Shown here: in pieces, positions 6,560 to 15,099 of the stretch
Numbering within the stretch: the stretch's first letter is position 1
How the letters are laid out: each line of letters opens with the position of its first letter
DNA from: Pseudodesulfovibrio profundus
GTDB taxonomy: Bacteria; Desulfobacterota; Desulfovibrionia; Desulfovibrionales; Desulfovibrionaceae
Assembly: GCF_900217235.1 (NCBI RefSeq)
Contig: NZ_LT907975.1
Span: forward strand, 3,013,001 to 3,077,000
Direction of reading: 5' to 3'
Length of the DNA: 64,000 nt
Made by a program: the position numbers and the translations under genes
Notes under the pieces: model-generated
Seen by the model: only the letters and a program-made list of their open reading frames with translations
Database searches by the model: none
What the model was told of the DNA's origin: nothing

Positions 6560-7210
6560 CTAAACAGGGAATAGTAGATGATGAGCTTTCAACCTATGTG
6601 TTTCGTCTACCAAGTGTTCAGTTTTAAAACGGTGTGCTAGCCTATGGGGAGTCGGAGGATAGGGGTTAATGAGTCGTCCCTGCGGAGAAAGCTCTTTAAT
6701 TTTGCCAAGAACGGCACCTAACGCCTTTTTCACATTCCCGTCCATAACATATCCTATCATTCCGCAGAGCCCGGTACGCGATGGATATTTTTGATCTACT
6801 GTAAACCTGTGCATGCCATCTTTGACATATGGGCCTGCATTAGAGGAATACTTGCCTTTGGAGACAAGCCCTAAGCGCTTACACTCATAAATTATTTTAT
6901 GGTTTCGTATTGTTAGTACGAGATCACACCGGCCGATAAGCACAGCTTTGCCTCCGATAACGCTTTTCAGCGATTCTGCTTGGCAAACGACCGTCCATTC
7001 GCCATCTAACCGAACTTGCTCCTCGTCAATCCAAGCGGCAAGCGTGCGACTAATGTGGTCTTCGAGGTCTGCAGGAGTGAAACAGCTACTCTTGGCTTCC
7101 CAAGCTTCCCCAAGTCGTTTGATGAAAGCAATGTTTGCTCCTTCAGGTGTGCACTCAGGCCGGACGAGCTGCCTCCATCCTGCCTTACCTACTACTTCAT
7201 CATTATTCAT
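6560..7210 (-). CDS. Putative PD-(D/E)XK nuclease coupled to the DNA methyltransferase
   Basis: The ATG at 7208-7210 overlaps the methyltransferase TGA (7207-7209) as ATGA, so translation is coupled. The 216-residue protein contains Asp96 in GRCDLVLTI, and Glu109 and Lys111 in IIYECKRL. This D-x12-E-x-K spacing on two beta strands is typical of PD-(D/E)XK nucleases; a following YVKDGMHRF and Gly-rich CGMIGYVMDGN continue the domain. No specificity or helicase domain is visible. Together with the larger gene it looks like the cleavage partner of a restriction system. No exact family is recognised, so the nuclease call rests on the motif and the context. Confidence 0.62.
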   Translation of the reverse strand: MNNDEVVGKAGWRQLVRPECTPEGANIAFIKRLGEAWEAKSSCFTPADLEDHISRTLAAWIDEEQVRLDGEWTVVCQAESLKSVIGGKAVLIGRCDLVLTIRNHKIIYECKRLGLVSKGKYSSNAGPYVKDGMHRFTVDQKYPSRTGLCGMIGYVMDGNVKKALGAVLGKIKELSPQGRLINPYPPTPHRLAHRFKTEHLVDETHRLKAHHLLFPV

Positions 7211-10200
7211 TGTGGGTAATTACTCTCTTCTGCATCGGGACTCAGTAAGTAATCAATAAACCTGTCTGCATCCCTGTATGCAGACCGAGTTAGCCAGAAT
7301 CTTCTTTGCATAGGTTTAAGCAGGTATGCATCATCACCTAAGAAAAAGAATACTGCTCGCTCAATATAGACGTTGTGCCTCAAAGCTTTGAAGAGAAGAC
7401 CATTTAAGGAATCAGACCCTAGCAACTCTCCCCAAGCATTAATTGTGTCTGGTTGCTCTTTTGACTCTTTGGACTTTCGCGATATCCTCACAAGAGCGTA
7501 TTTGGGAGAGGAATGTAAAACATGGCTATAAAACCGCCTGTCTCCCTTCATTTTTTTCGACAGCATTAGACTCAACATTTCACAATAATTATCTCTCTCT
7601 TCCTTCCTAACCGAATCCCACAAGACAGGAGATTTTATACTTCCTGGATGCATAGAGGGCCTTACTTCTTTGACGAACTCTTTTATAAGAGCAGCATCTT
7701 CGGAGCGTATGTGAAACAGCTTGAAAACCAAGTCGTCGAGTATCGCTTCCTGTGCAGAAGTGGGGGGACGGTTTGACCCTATGATTTCATCCATAACTTG
7801 GATAATCGAACCATGTGCAGCCAAAGCAGAATCAGAGTCTTTGAAACTGCAATATGCAGGAAACGGAAGACTCAGTAAGAAGGTGCTGCTCTGTGAAATT
7901 CTTTCTCGATCAGTCCCAACATCTGTCGTGTAAAATAAATACCAACCGATCAGTGAGCTATTCAGCAATGCAGTTAATATCTTGCCAAACTCTCTTCCTG
8001 CACTGGTGTCTGGCACCGCGACACCAATCATGCTTTTCGTATAGCTGAAAGGCTGCTCTGAATAGGTTGCCCTTAATCTATAACCCGAGTTCGCTGGAGT
8101 AGATGGCACCACAACAATGTGTGGTGCTTCAAAGGCTTCATAAAAATTTTTCCACTGAATAGGCGTACCTGGATATTCTGTAGATATCGTTGGTTGAGCT
8201 AATCTGATTAGAGCTTTTGATGAGACCAAGTGCATTTTATTTTCAATGCCAGGAACCTTAACCTCTTTTTTGCCCGACTTGTTATAGAACTGAACTCCAA
8301 GCCCCACACCCCACTCAGGGGTATCATTTTCAGCTTCTTTTCGAGCTTGATCCGTTTCGCGCAGAAAGTCACTTGTCTTGGGCATCCTTTGTAATTGCGA
8401 AAGGATTTGTGCTTCTTTATGCAGTCCCCACATTAAGCGTTTGCATGTCAATCGGGGGGTGTTGATCAATTCACTAACCCAAGTGCTATGCCGATCTTCA
8501 GGGGCCAAAAGAATCCTTCCAGATTGAGACGAATGATAGTCGGCTTTAGGGCAAATGTGCTCATAAAAATGGGAAATACCCTTTTCATTCACTTGTGTTC
8601 CATTAAGGATACAGGCTGGCACCTTGGCCTTTGAGAAAAGGATATTTCTCAAGTCAGAGAGGTCAAAAAATGATTCAATGCGGAGAGTGTTAGCAAGAAT
8701 GTCTAGGCAAACATCAGCATCCTTATTCAACACGCAGCCTTTCATGGGCAACAAAAGATGAAGTTGCCCTTCTTCGGCTAAATGCAAAGAGGATTTCCAG
8801 AGGAAGGGCCAAGATTTTTCTCTGTTTGGAGGTTGCCTGTATTGCTTGTCGGATGAGCACCAGACTTCACCTGGTTGTCGCTCATCTCCTTTGGTTTGGC
8901 CCCAAGGAGGGTTGCCGATTACGATCTGATACTTTTCTGAGTCAGCTAACTTAAAAAAGTTCTTTTTTCTTATGCTGTTATTGATCAAAGGGGGCAGCAG
9001 GGGGGCATCTTCAGATAGGCGGGCTTCAATTTCTTTAGGTTGGCGCTCGTTAAGCATAGCTAATGCAAGTGAAAAAGCTGCGATCCTAACAGCCGTAGGA
9101 TTGATGTCTGTCCCGTGTAAACATGAAGCAAATTGCTTTAAATCATCCCAATCAACAGCAGTGCTTTGCGATCTTAAATATGCAGAAATACGTTGAAAAA
9201 TGGAGACTAAAAATACTCCAGAGCCACAGGTAGGGTCAAGAATTCGAAAGGATGAGTTGTTGTTCAAGAATGCTTCAATTTTTGGCCATGCTTGGTCAAC
9301 AACCAAATTTGCTAAACGACGGGGGGTATAATAGGCTCCGGCAGTCCCTTTTTCATCTCCGCCCTCTAAAAACCTGTCATACACTTCACTGATCAATTCA
9401 ACAGGAATATGGTCAAATTGATATAATTGGAGCAATAGGCGTTGCCTAGTTATTGGATCGAATTCACCTTGCAAAAATAACGATAGCGTTTTTTTGCCTT
9501 TGCTCCATACCGAATCGTTTGGATGAAGCATGCTTCCATTGAAAGCCTTGCTTAAAAAAGACAAAAAGTCATACCAGCCACTTTCCGAACCAACTAGCAG
9601 ATCGTGAAGAGTATTGTATGTACCGTGGCTATAGTGCTGTGTGTGCTCTGAAGAAATGATCTGCCTGTCCCACAGATAGCGAAGAAACATGGCTTGAAGA
9701 AGAGCCTCATGAGCTTCATTCTTTGAAATGCCATCTGACTTGACTAGAATCTCTCGGTACGCGGCAAGATCTCTAATGAGTCGTGCATCTACTTTGCTTT
9801 CTGAATTTAGCTTCTTTGAATAGTCGGCAAAGAGACGACCAGATTCAATTCTAGGTATCAGTGTTGCAATGCTATCGGCTTGATTTACAAGATGAAGGCA
9901 ATCAAGCAGCCTTGTGTCTGTGGTCTTCTCTTCGAGATTGGGGGTTGATTCCCATAAGGTGTGAATCGTTATAGCATCATCACGGACAATGAATAGAAAA
10001 TCAGCGAGCCCCTGATTCCAAAGAGATTGATGGACACGGTCGACCATAATCAGATCGTTGTGCTCATCGTGCAGGATTACCGCACTTGGTACTCCTTCAA
10101 CACAATGGACAGCACTTACGCCCAGATTAAAAATATCTTCTAAAACAGATGCATAAGGGCTATCATGATTCGTTTCAACAAGAACTCCATGACCAACCCT

Positions 10201-10263
10201 TGGTTCAAGTTCCAGTGCCTGAATCCATTGATCTGGGATTTTGATGGTGCTTACCCTCTCCAT
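7207..10263 (-). CDS. Large N6-adenine DNA methyltransferase (Eco57I/type IIG-like)
   Basis: This 1,018-residue protein has a class I AdoMet core typical of N6-adenine methylases. It shows YYTPRRLANLVV at about residue 311, motif I DPTCGSGVFLV at 343-353, GTDINPTAVRIA near 384-395 and catalytic motif IV NPPW at 451-454. The long C-terminal region (about 500-1018), ending in a basic-aromatic KPMQRRFWLTRSAYRDADRF segment, should hold target recognition. The N terminus (SLWNQGLADFLFIV around 80-93) resembles the lead domain of large restriction-modification methylases but shows no clear nuclease motif. The gene is AT-rich relative to its neighbours and overlaps the small nuclease gene. Likely a two-gene restriction-modification or related defence operon. 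Confidence 0.82.
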   Translation of the reverse strand: MERVSTIKIPDQWIQALELEPRVGHGVLVETNHDSPYASVLEDIFNLGVSAVHCVEGVPSAVILHDEHNDLIMVDRVHQSLWNQGLADFLFIVRDDAITIHTLWESTPNLEEKTTDTRLLDCLHLVNQADSIATLIPRIESGRLFADYSKKLNSESKVDARLIRDLAAYREILVKSDGISKNEAHEALLQAMFLRYLWDRQIISSEHTQHYSHGTYNTLHDLLVGSESGWYDFLSFLSKAFNGSMLHPNDSVWSKGKKTLSLFLQGEFDPITRQRLLLQLYQFDHIPVELISEVYDRFLEGGDEKGTAGAYYTPRRLANLVVDQAWPKIEAFLNNNSSFRILDPTCGSGVFLVSIFQRISAYLRSQSTAVDWDDLKQFASCLHGTDINPTAVRIAAFSLALAMLNERQPKEIEARLSEDAPLLPPLINNSIRKKNFFKLADSEKYQIVIGNPPWGQTKGDERQPGEVWCSSDKQYRQPPNREKSWPFLWKSSLHLAEEGQLHLLLPMKGCVLNKDADVCLDILANTLRIESFFDLSDLRNILFSKAKVPACILNGTQVNEKGISHFYEHICPKADYHSSQSGRILLAPEDRHSTWVSELINTPRLTCKRLMWGLHKEAQILSQLQRMPKTSDFLRETDQARKEAENDTPEWGVGLGVQFYNKSGKKEVKVPGIENKMHLVSSKALIRLAQPTISTEYPGTPIQWKNFYEAFEAPHIVVVPSTPANSGYRLRATYSEQPFSYTKSMIGVAVPDTSAGREFGKILTALLNSSLIGWYLFYTTDVGTDRERISQSSTFLLSLPFPAYCSFKDSDSALAAHGSIIQVMDEIIGSNRPPTSAQEAILDDLVFKLFHIRSEDAALIKEFVKEVRPSMHPGSIKSPVLWDSVRKEERDNYCEMLSLMLSKKMKGDRRFYSHVLHSSPKYALVRISRKSKESKEQPDTINAWGELLGSDSLNGLLFKALRHNVYIERAVFFFLGDDAYLLKPMQRRFWLTRSAYRDADRFIDYLLSPDAEESNYPQ

Positions 10264-10369
10264 TCTTGGAGAATTATACGAAAAACGCTATCAAAACAAT
10301 AGCTGAGGTTTCTGCTTTGTAAAAAAAGCTGAGAAAGAAATGATTCTAAGTTGTTATGATTATTGATTG

Positions 10370-10424
10370 AGCGTAGTTGATTTGAACCCACGACCTACTG
10401 AATAGGGCGCAAGGACTCGAACTA
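10370..10424 (-). other. tRNA-like 3' fragment(s), possible attachment-site remnant
   Basis: On the minus strand the segment reads CAGTAGGTCGTGGGTTCAAAT, like an anticodon-stem 3' half, variable loop and T-loop, followed by ACTACGCTCA. Just upstream is a second T-loop-like AGTTCGAGTCCTTGCGCCC. Stems are imperfect and no complete cloverleaf can be drawn. Integrated elements often leave such tRNA 3' ends at their borders. This lies between the methyltransferase gene and the truncated LOG gene. Confidence 0.35.
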
Positions 10425-10732
10425 AGTATACACCCTGTCCACCCCAGGATATCCCCTTGCACTCAAATGTATATCAACCGCGTATATCAAAGCCTGACAA
10501 GGTGGATTTGACTGTCGACGGGATATGCTGGTAGCAGATTGATATCATAGCTGATCTTGTCCGAACGGAGCTAGCGCAACTCGTCGCTTGAACATTTGAC
10601 CTGGAATCAACTCGGCTACCACGCCAAGCCGTGTGGGTTGCTGGATGTGAACGGGTATTATGCGCTTTCCCCCGAAATTCGGACCACCGGTTAAAGTGGA
10701 ATCTGCGTCCTTAAACCGATAAGGAAGGACGT

Positions 10733-11011
10733 ATGACAAAGAGCAACAAAAGACGGAAGCATTCGGATAAGTTCAAGGCCAAGGTCGCGCTGGAAGCTAT
10801 CCGTGGCGTGAAAACGTTGGCGCAGTTGGCTGCGGAGTACAAAGTGCATCCCAACCAGATATCCACCTGGAAAAGGCAGCTCCTTGAAAATGCCGAAGGA
10901 ATCTTTTCCGGTGGCAAGAAAGCCAAGAGCCAGGAGGAGGTCACCGCACCTTTGTTCGAGGAGATCGGTCGGCTCAAGATGGATATCAAGTGGCTTGAAA
11001 AAAAGTTGTAA
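10733..11011 (+). CDS. IS3-family transposase OrfA
   Basis: This 92-residue protein is the helix-turn-helix subunit of an IS3-type transposase. It has a basic start (KSNKRRKHSDKFKAKVALEA), the helix-turn-helix (TLAQLAAEYKVHPNQISTWK) and a C-terminal leucine-zipper-like helix (LFEEIGRLKMDIKWLEKKL). A run of seven A followed by G at 10998-11005, just before the stop, is the usual -1 slippage signal that fuses it to OrfB. Confidence 0.9.
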   Translation: MTKSNKRRKHSDKFKAKVALEAIRGVKTLAQLAAEYKVHPNQISTWKRQLLENAEGIFSGGKKAKSQEEVTAPLFEEIGRLKMDIKWLEKKL

Positions 11012-11853
11012 GCCTGCCGCTTGAGGTACGCCGCCAGTGGATCAAACCGGATCGGGAGTATTCCATCCGGCGGCAATGCAAGTTGGCAGGCATTTCCCGC
11101 TCGGGGTTTTACTACAAACCTGCAGCCGAGTCCGATGAGAACTTGGCCTTGATGCGTCTCATCGACGAGCAGTATCTGCGTCAGCCGGATTACGGCTCGC
11201 CGCGCATGACGGATTGGCTGAAGACACAAGGCCATCAGATCAACCACAAGCGAGTTGAGCGACTGATGCAGCTGATGGGCTTGCAAGCGATTACTCCAGG
11301 GCCGCATACGAGTGTCCCCAACCCGGAGCATCCCGTGTTTCCTTATCTGCTGAAAGGAGTTGCCATTGAGCGAAAGAATCAAGTCTGGAGTGCTGACATC
11401 ACCTACATCCCCATGCAGCGCGGCTTTCTGTATCTGGTGGCAGTGATTGACTGGTGGAGCCGATTCGTATTGGCTTGGGAACTGTCAAATTCCATGGACA
11501 GTTCGTTTTGCGTGGACGCACTGAGCAAGGCATTGCGCATCTCCACGCCAGAGATGTTCAATACGGACCAGGGAGCGCAATTCACGAGCCGTGAATTTAC
11601 CGGCGTTTTGCAGAGCAAGGGCATTGCAATCAGCATGGACGGCAAAGGCCGTGCAATCGACAACGTATTTATCGAGCGGTTGTGGTGGACGGTGAAATAC
11701 GAGGATGTTTACCCCAAGGCGTATTCTGATGGAATCGAGCTATACCATGGGCTTACGCGCTATTTTCGGTATTACAACGAAGAGCGCGGACATTCGTCGT
11801 TGGACAAAAGAACTCCCGCTGCCGTATACAGAGGCAACCTGAATGTTCATTGA
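11005..11853 (+). CDS. IS3-family transposase OrfB (DDE catalytic part)
   Basis: In the -1 frame from the A7G slippery site the reading continues LPLEVRRQWIKPD, then CKLAGISRSGFYY, the usual OrfB opening. The rve-type integrase core follows, with the DDE residues in WSADITYIP, NTDQGAQFTS and FIERLWWTVKYE. The C terminus has YFRYYNEERGHSSLDKRTP. The first ATG within this frame is at 11083, but the native product is the OrfA-OrfB fusion. Apparently complete and potentially active. Confidence 0.9.
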   Translation, partial: VVSLPLEVRRQWIKPDREYSIRRQCKLAGISRSGFYYKPAAESDENLALMRLIDEQYLRQPDYGSPRMTDWLKTQGHQINHKRVERLMQLMGLQAITPGPHTSVPNPEHPVFPYLLKGVAIERKNQVWSADITYIPMQRGFLYLVAVIDWWSRFVLAWELSNSMDSSFCVDALSKALRISTPEMFNTDQGAQFTSREFTGVLQSKGIAISMDGKGRAIDNVFIERLWWTVKYEDVYPKAYSDGIELYHGLTRYFRYYNEERGHSSLDKRTPAAVYRGNLNVH

Positions 11854-12222
11854 CTTGGCTCGCAGCCGTTGCTCCGCTCCGCCCTCGGCCCTTCGGGCCG
11901 CCCCTGCGGGGACGGGCTACGCTCCACAACGGCTGCGGCGAACCGCCTCCACGGAGGCACAAACTCGGACGCAGGACTCCACCTTAAAATGGCCGATCAG
12001 TGGTCCAAAGGATGGGGGGAGGCGCATTACACCTGCCTTGCCGAGCATATGGACCGCATGGTCAATCAGGGGTTCCTCGTGCCGGAACACCGGCGCATGG
12101 TCCTGACCGATTCCACGCCTGGCGGCCTGCTTGATCAGTTCGAGACCTATGATCCGCCACAGGTGGACAAGTGGATTGAGAAGAAGAAGGGATTGTAAAG
12201 CCTGTTATCTCTGAATAAAAAT

Positions 12223-12252
12223 GCCTGCCGGTTTTTCGGTGGGCTTTTTTTT
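12223..12252 (+). terminator. Terminator after the truncated LOG gene
   Basis: GCCTGCCG pairs with CGGTGGGC (with G-U pairs) around TTTTT and is followed by eight T. It begins 24 bases after the LOG stop codon and marks the native end of that transcript. Confidence 0.8.
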
Positions 12253-12390
12253 GTCCCAGAGCATAATTCCACTTTTCGTTTTTTCGGTAGGATAATGACC
12301 AAAAAACCTCTGGTTGACACTTTCCAAGCGTGAAGGGAGTATGTGCATAATGCCAGTCAGAACTAGCTTCCAACCGATATTGAGGTCTGC

Positions 12391-13134
12391 GTGCATTTGA
12401 GCCTGCGTCTTTTCATGTACTTTTTTTTAGCTTGTCTGTTCGCAGGAGTCTCTGCCCATGCGGAACCACATCCGATTGTCTGCGGCGTGGCAAAAGGGTA
12501 CCCCCCATATCAATTTCGGGATGAATCAGGTCGTCCAATAGGGCTTGATGTTGAGGTGTTAAGCCAGGTTTTCACAATAATAGATGTTCCTTATCGTTTT
12601 GAGCAAAAGGATTGGGATGATGTTGTCGCCAATCTGCGGTACGGCGATCTCGACTGTGCCATCGGCATGGAGATGAGCGAAATTCGACTGGAATCCTTTG
12701 ATTTTTCTGTCCCGTACTATATCAGGGAAATTTCTTTGTTCCTTTTGGAGAGAGAGGCCCGCATAGAAACCTTGGACGATCTTGTATGGCGGGTGATTGC
12801 CGGTGACAGGCATTCGGCTGTTGAGGAGTATTTCAGTGAAATAGGGTTGAAGAATAAGATTCGCATTATACAAACCAACAGCAAGGACGAGTCCATGCGG
12901 TTGCTCAAGGAAGGACGGGTGACTGCGCTCATCGCTCCAAAAGCTGTTGGGTTTTATCTGGCGAAAAAGCACGAGGTCCAAGTCAAGACACTTCCGTTAC
13001 CGCTTACGGCTTCACCCGTTGGTATCGCGGTCAAAAAGGGTAATGGCGCGCTGCTGAAAAAGATCAATGATGGGTTGGAGAAGTTGAAGCAACAGGGAAA
13101 ACTGGAGCCTATCATCAACCGGTGGCGCCAGTAG
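12391..13134 (+). CDS. Periplasmic solute-binding protein, family 3 (amino-acid type)
   Basis: The GTG start at 12391 follows GAGG. The 247-residue product has a signal peptide (hydrophobic to about residue 22, SAHAEP cleavage region) and a family 3 solute-binding fold: the GYPPYQF opening, GLDVEVLSQVF, the WDDVVANLRYGDLDCAIG strand-helix, and a C-terminal KLKQQGKLEPIINRW helix. No permease or ATPase genes are adjacent, so it may feed a distant ABC transporter or act as a sensor. A related but distinct family member is at 25701. Ligand not predictable. Confidence 0.82.
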   Translation: MHLSLRLFMYFFLACLFAGVSAHAEPHPIVCGVAKGYPPYQFRDESGRPIGLDVEVLSQVFTIIDVPYRFEQKDWDDVVANLRYGDLDCAIGMEMSEIRLESFDFSVPYYIREISLFLLEREARIETLDDLVWRVIAGDRHSAVEEYFSEIGLKNKIRIIQTNSKDESMRLLKEGRVTALIAPKAVGFYLAKKHEVQVKTLPLPLTASPVGIAVKKGNGALLKKINDGLEKLKQQGKLEPIINRWRQ

Positions 13135-13393
13135 GGCTTCCAATCCACTAGGCTGGTGCTGTGTAAATAGGCCTATGAAAACAAACAGGTTTCCGCAGTC
13201 CGGATCAGTCAGGTGAAGATGATATCGTGCTGACCTATTGTTGAAAAAAGGGGTGATATCCTCAGTCCAGTGCGGGTTTTACCCTTGCAGTCAGCGCGTA
13301 TCCATGTAAGTCAGTTTTCTGCGACACAGAGTCGCAACGCCATGAACACATGGTTGATTACAAACATACATTCAAGCTTACAGGAGCACGCAC

Positions 13394-13675
13394 ATGGCAA
13401 AAGCAACTGCCCGCCATCTTTTGGTTAGTGACGAACAGACCTGCCTGGACCTGAAAAAACAGATTCAGGAAGGCGCAGATTTCGGTGAAATCGCAAAGCA
13501 GCACTCCAGCTGCCCCTCCGGCCAGCGTGGCGGCGACCTCGGTCAGTTCGGCCCCGGCGACATGGTCCCGGAATTCGACACCGTTGTCTTCAACGAAGCC
13601 ATCGGCGAAGTCCATGGCCCGGTAAAAACCCAGTTCGGCTACCACCTGCTGGAGATCACAAGCCGCGAAGATTAA
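13394..13675 (+). CDS. Parvulin-type peptidyl-prolyl isomerase (PpiC-like, single domain)
   Basis: The 93-residue product is a bare parvulin domain: ARHLLVSDEQTCLDLKK at the start, the hallmark SSCPSGQRGGDLGQFGPGDMV-type glycine-rich segment in the middle and GPVKTQFGYHLLEI at the end. Parvulins catalyse cis-trans isomerisation of prolyl bonds. With no signal peptide it should act in the cytoplasm, like PpiC. AGGAG precedes the ATG and a strong terminator follows, so it is a single-gene unit. Confidence 0.93.
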   Translation: MAKATARHLLVSDEQTCLDLKKQIQEGADFGEIAKQHSSCPSGQRGGDLGQFGPGDMVPEFDTVVFNEAIGEVHGPVKTQFGYHLLEITSRED

Positions 13676-13700
13676 TTACCTCTTCATTGCTGTAATAAAA

Positions 13701-13730
13701 AAGACCCCGATTTTATCGGGGCCTTTTTTT
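13701..13730 (+). terminator. Terminator of the parvulin gene
   Basis: ACCCCGA / TCGGGG stem around TTTTA, followed by CC and seven T. Confidence 0.9.
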
Positions 13731-13738
13731 GTGGGTGG

Positions 13739-14848
13739 CTATATAGTGGTATTCAATATGTACTTTTCAAGAAGATCAAGGAAGTCAGGGGTGTACCCTT
13801 TCTCCACATGTTGAGAATTCCATAGTCCGGAGCATTGGATAAGGTTACGTGGACACGATCTCCCGAGCCAATTCGGACTCGGAGGATCGAGTGTTTCTCT
13901 GTCGTAGTTGCTCAGGAGGCCAATGAGGTTTTGTTCTAATAAGCTGCGGTCATTATCTTTCGCTGAAATCCCCGGCACATCAATGAATAAAAATGGCATT
14001 GACCTGATAATGTCAGAGACTGCGCATTCCAAGGGAAGTTCGTTGTCCCTTATATCTTTTGGGGCGGATGATCCCTTCCCCCATGAATGAACGATTTCAG
14101 TCGGATCTTTTTGTTGAATGGCTTCACCTACTATAAGTCTGAAGATGGAACCTCTATGATTCCCTCCTCCAGATTTCACGATGCCTTTGTGTTGAGAAAT
14201 CCGGTTCCAGAGCGTTGTTTTGGAACCATCCGAGACAGCATGAGTACCGACTCGTACGATCCTTGGTCCTTTGCCTGATTCAGAACGTTCTTCACCATTT
14301 TCAAAGAATAGATAGAGCCCTTGTTTAGGCCATCCCATTCGCCCATCACTGTCATGAAGCAAAAATTTACCACCGACGCGCGTTTCTAAAATATCGAGTA
14401 ACTCGTACAATCTTTTGAGATGGTCGATTCGGTGGGAAGTGTTCTTTTTGAGCCAGCTCATTTGTTGCCCCTGCATTAGGCCCTTCATCGGAATCTGTAT
14501 TTCGCAACCGAGTTCCTGAAGCCTGGGTATAAGGAACTCACGGTAGTTGGTTCCTGCTAGGAAAACGATTTTATCTTCTGGGGAAATTGCGTCTTTGAGC
14601 TGTTCATAAACAGTTTCTGCCCAGTGCTGACGCTCGACTTTTTTCTTCGAATTCAGTGTTTCTTCATAGGAAGCAATTTTCTTATCAGGGTATACGAGAC
14701 CATGCTTTGCCGAGAGAATGAACCATCTATCGGCCTTAGTGATTGCATACTTTTTAGCGTATCGAAACCAGGTGGATGTGTATAATTCTTGGGCGGGGTG
14801 TGTCCCCTGCCGCTTAGTCTTAACACACGATACAAGATATATGATCAT
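13739..14848 (-). CDS. DUF6884-like domain fused to a GIY-YIG-like nuclease domain
   Basis: The 369-residue protein has two parts. Residues 1-125 read LVSCVKTK, ELYTSTWFRYA, WFILSAKHGLVYP and a YEETL motif, the pattern of the DUF6884 family. Residues ~177-320 read GLYLFF, RIVRVGTHA, LWNRISQHKG and later SLLEQNLIGLL, a GIY-YIG-type arrangement with a helix Arg and a late Glu that may complete the active site. The gene is more AT-rich than its flanks, on its own, and ends directly after the parvulin terminator. A DNA-modification-related or phage-defence nuclease role is inferred; the biochemical activity is unknown. The first domain was assigned from pattern memory and should be confirmed by profile search. 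Confidence 0.6.
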   Translation of the reverse strand: MIIYLVSCVKTKRQGTHPAQELYTSTWFRYAKKYAITKADRWFILSAKHGLVYPDKKIASYEETLNSKKKVERQHWAETVYEQLKDAISPEDKIVFLAGTNYREFLIPRLQELGCEIQIPMKGLMQGQQMSWLKKNTSHRIDHLKRLYELLDILETRVGGKFLLHDSDGRMGWPKQGLYLFFENGEERSESGKGPRIVRVGTHAVSDGSKTTLWNRISQHKGIVKSGGGNHRGSIFRLIVGEAIQQKDPTEIVHSWGKGSSAPKDIRDNELPLECAVSDIIRSMPFLFIDVPGISAKDNDRSLLEQNLIGLLSNYDRETLDPPSPNWLGRSCPRNLIQCSGLWNSQHVEKGYTPDFLDLLEKYILNTTI

Positions 14849-14981
14849 TCATGGAATCTGCCTTATCCACAAAGTAAAATCAATGGTCTTAGAAAGCCTC
14901 ATTTGCCCCAACCTTCTATGTAAAGTGCACGACTTGAATGCTTTCCCACTCCCAAAATTATAACACCCTCCATCTACCCAA

Positions 14982-15020
14982 ACAAAAAAAGCCCCGCCAA
15001 TCACATTGGCGGGGCTTTCA
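14982..15020 (-). terminator. Terminator of the chemoreceptor at 15100
   Basis: AAAGCCCCGCCAAT and ATTGGCGGGGCTTT form a long stem (14988-15019). On the minus strand it is followed by a run of seven T. Confidence 0.88.
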
Positions 15021-15099
15021 AATAACCAGTCTTTCGACGTATCAGCAGATCAAACTAGTGTAGGGCTGCCTTTTCAGTCATCAATCTCAACTCTCGTTC

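Larger units (their letters stand above)
10661..12026 (+). mobile_element. IS3-family insertion sequence (1,366 bp) with 3-bp target duplication
   Basis: The element begins TGCGC(T)TTCCCCC and ends in the imperfect complement GGGGGGAGGCGCA, with GGACCAC matched near both ends. TTA is duplicated at 10658-10660 and 12027-12029. It carries orfA and orfB with a -1 frameshift site. An internal stem (CGCAGCCGTTG at 11861-11871, CAACGGCTGCG at 11927-11937) lies after orfB. Confidence 0.88.
10590..12198 (+). pseudogene. Truncated second LOG gene, interrupted by an IS3-family element
   Basis: Bases 10590-10660 encode (E-H-)[23 protein letters not shown] sequence and 12027-12198 continue with YTCLAEHMDRM to DKWIEKKKGL and a stop. 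Both match the 3' third of the intact LOG gene at 5844, with many synonymous differences. Removing the insertion element plus one copy of its TTA duplication restores the frame exactly (GGG TAT TAC ACC). The 5' two-thirds are missing. Because the fragment is followed by a clean terminator and chromosomal genes, it is probably the original native 3' end. Confidence 0.85.

Noticed and set aside
6482..6628. 48-aa plus-strand ORF downstream of the LOG gene
   Set aside because: It overlaps the C-terminal end of the nuclease gene on the other strand and lacks a ribosome site.
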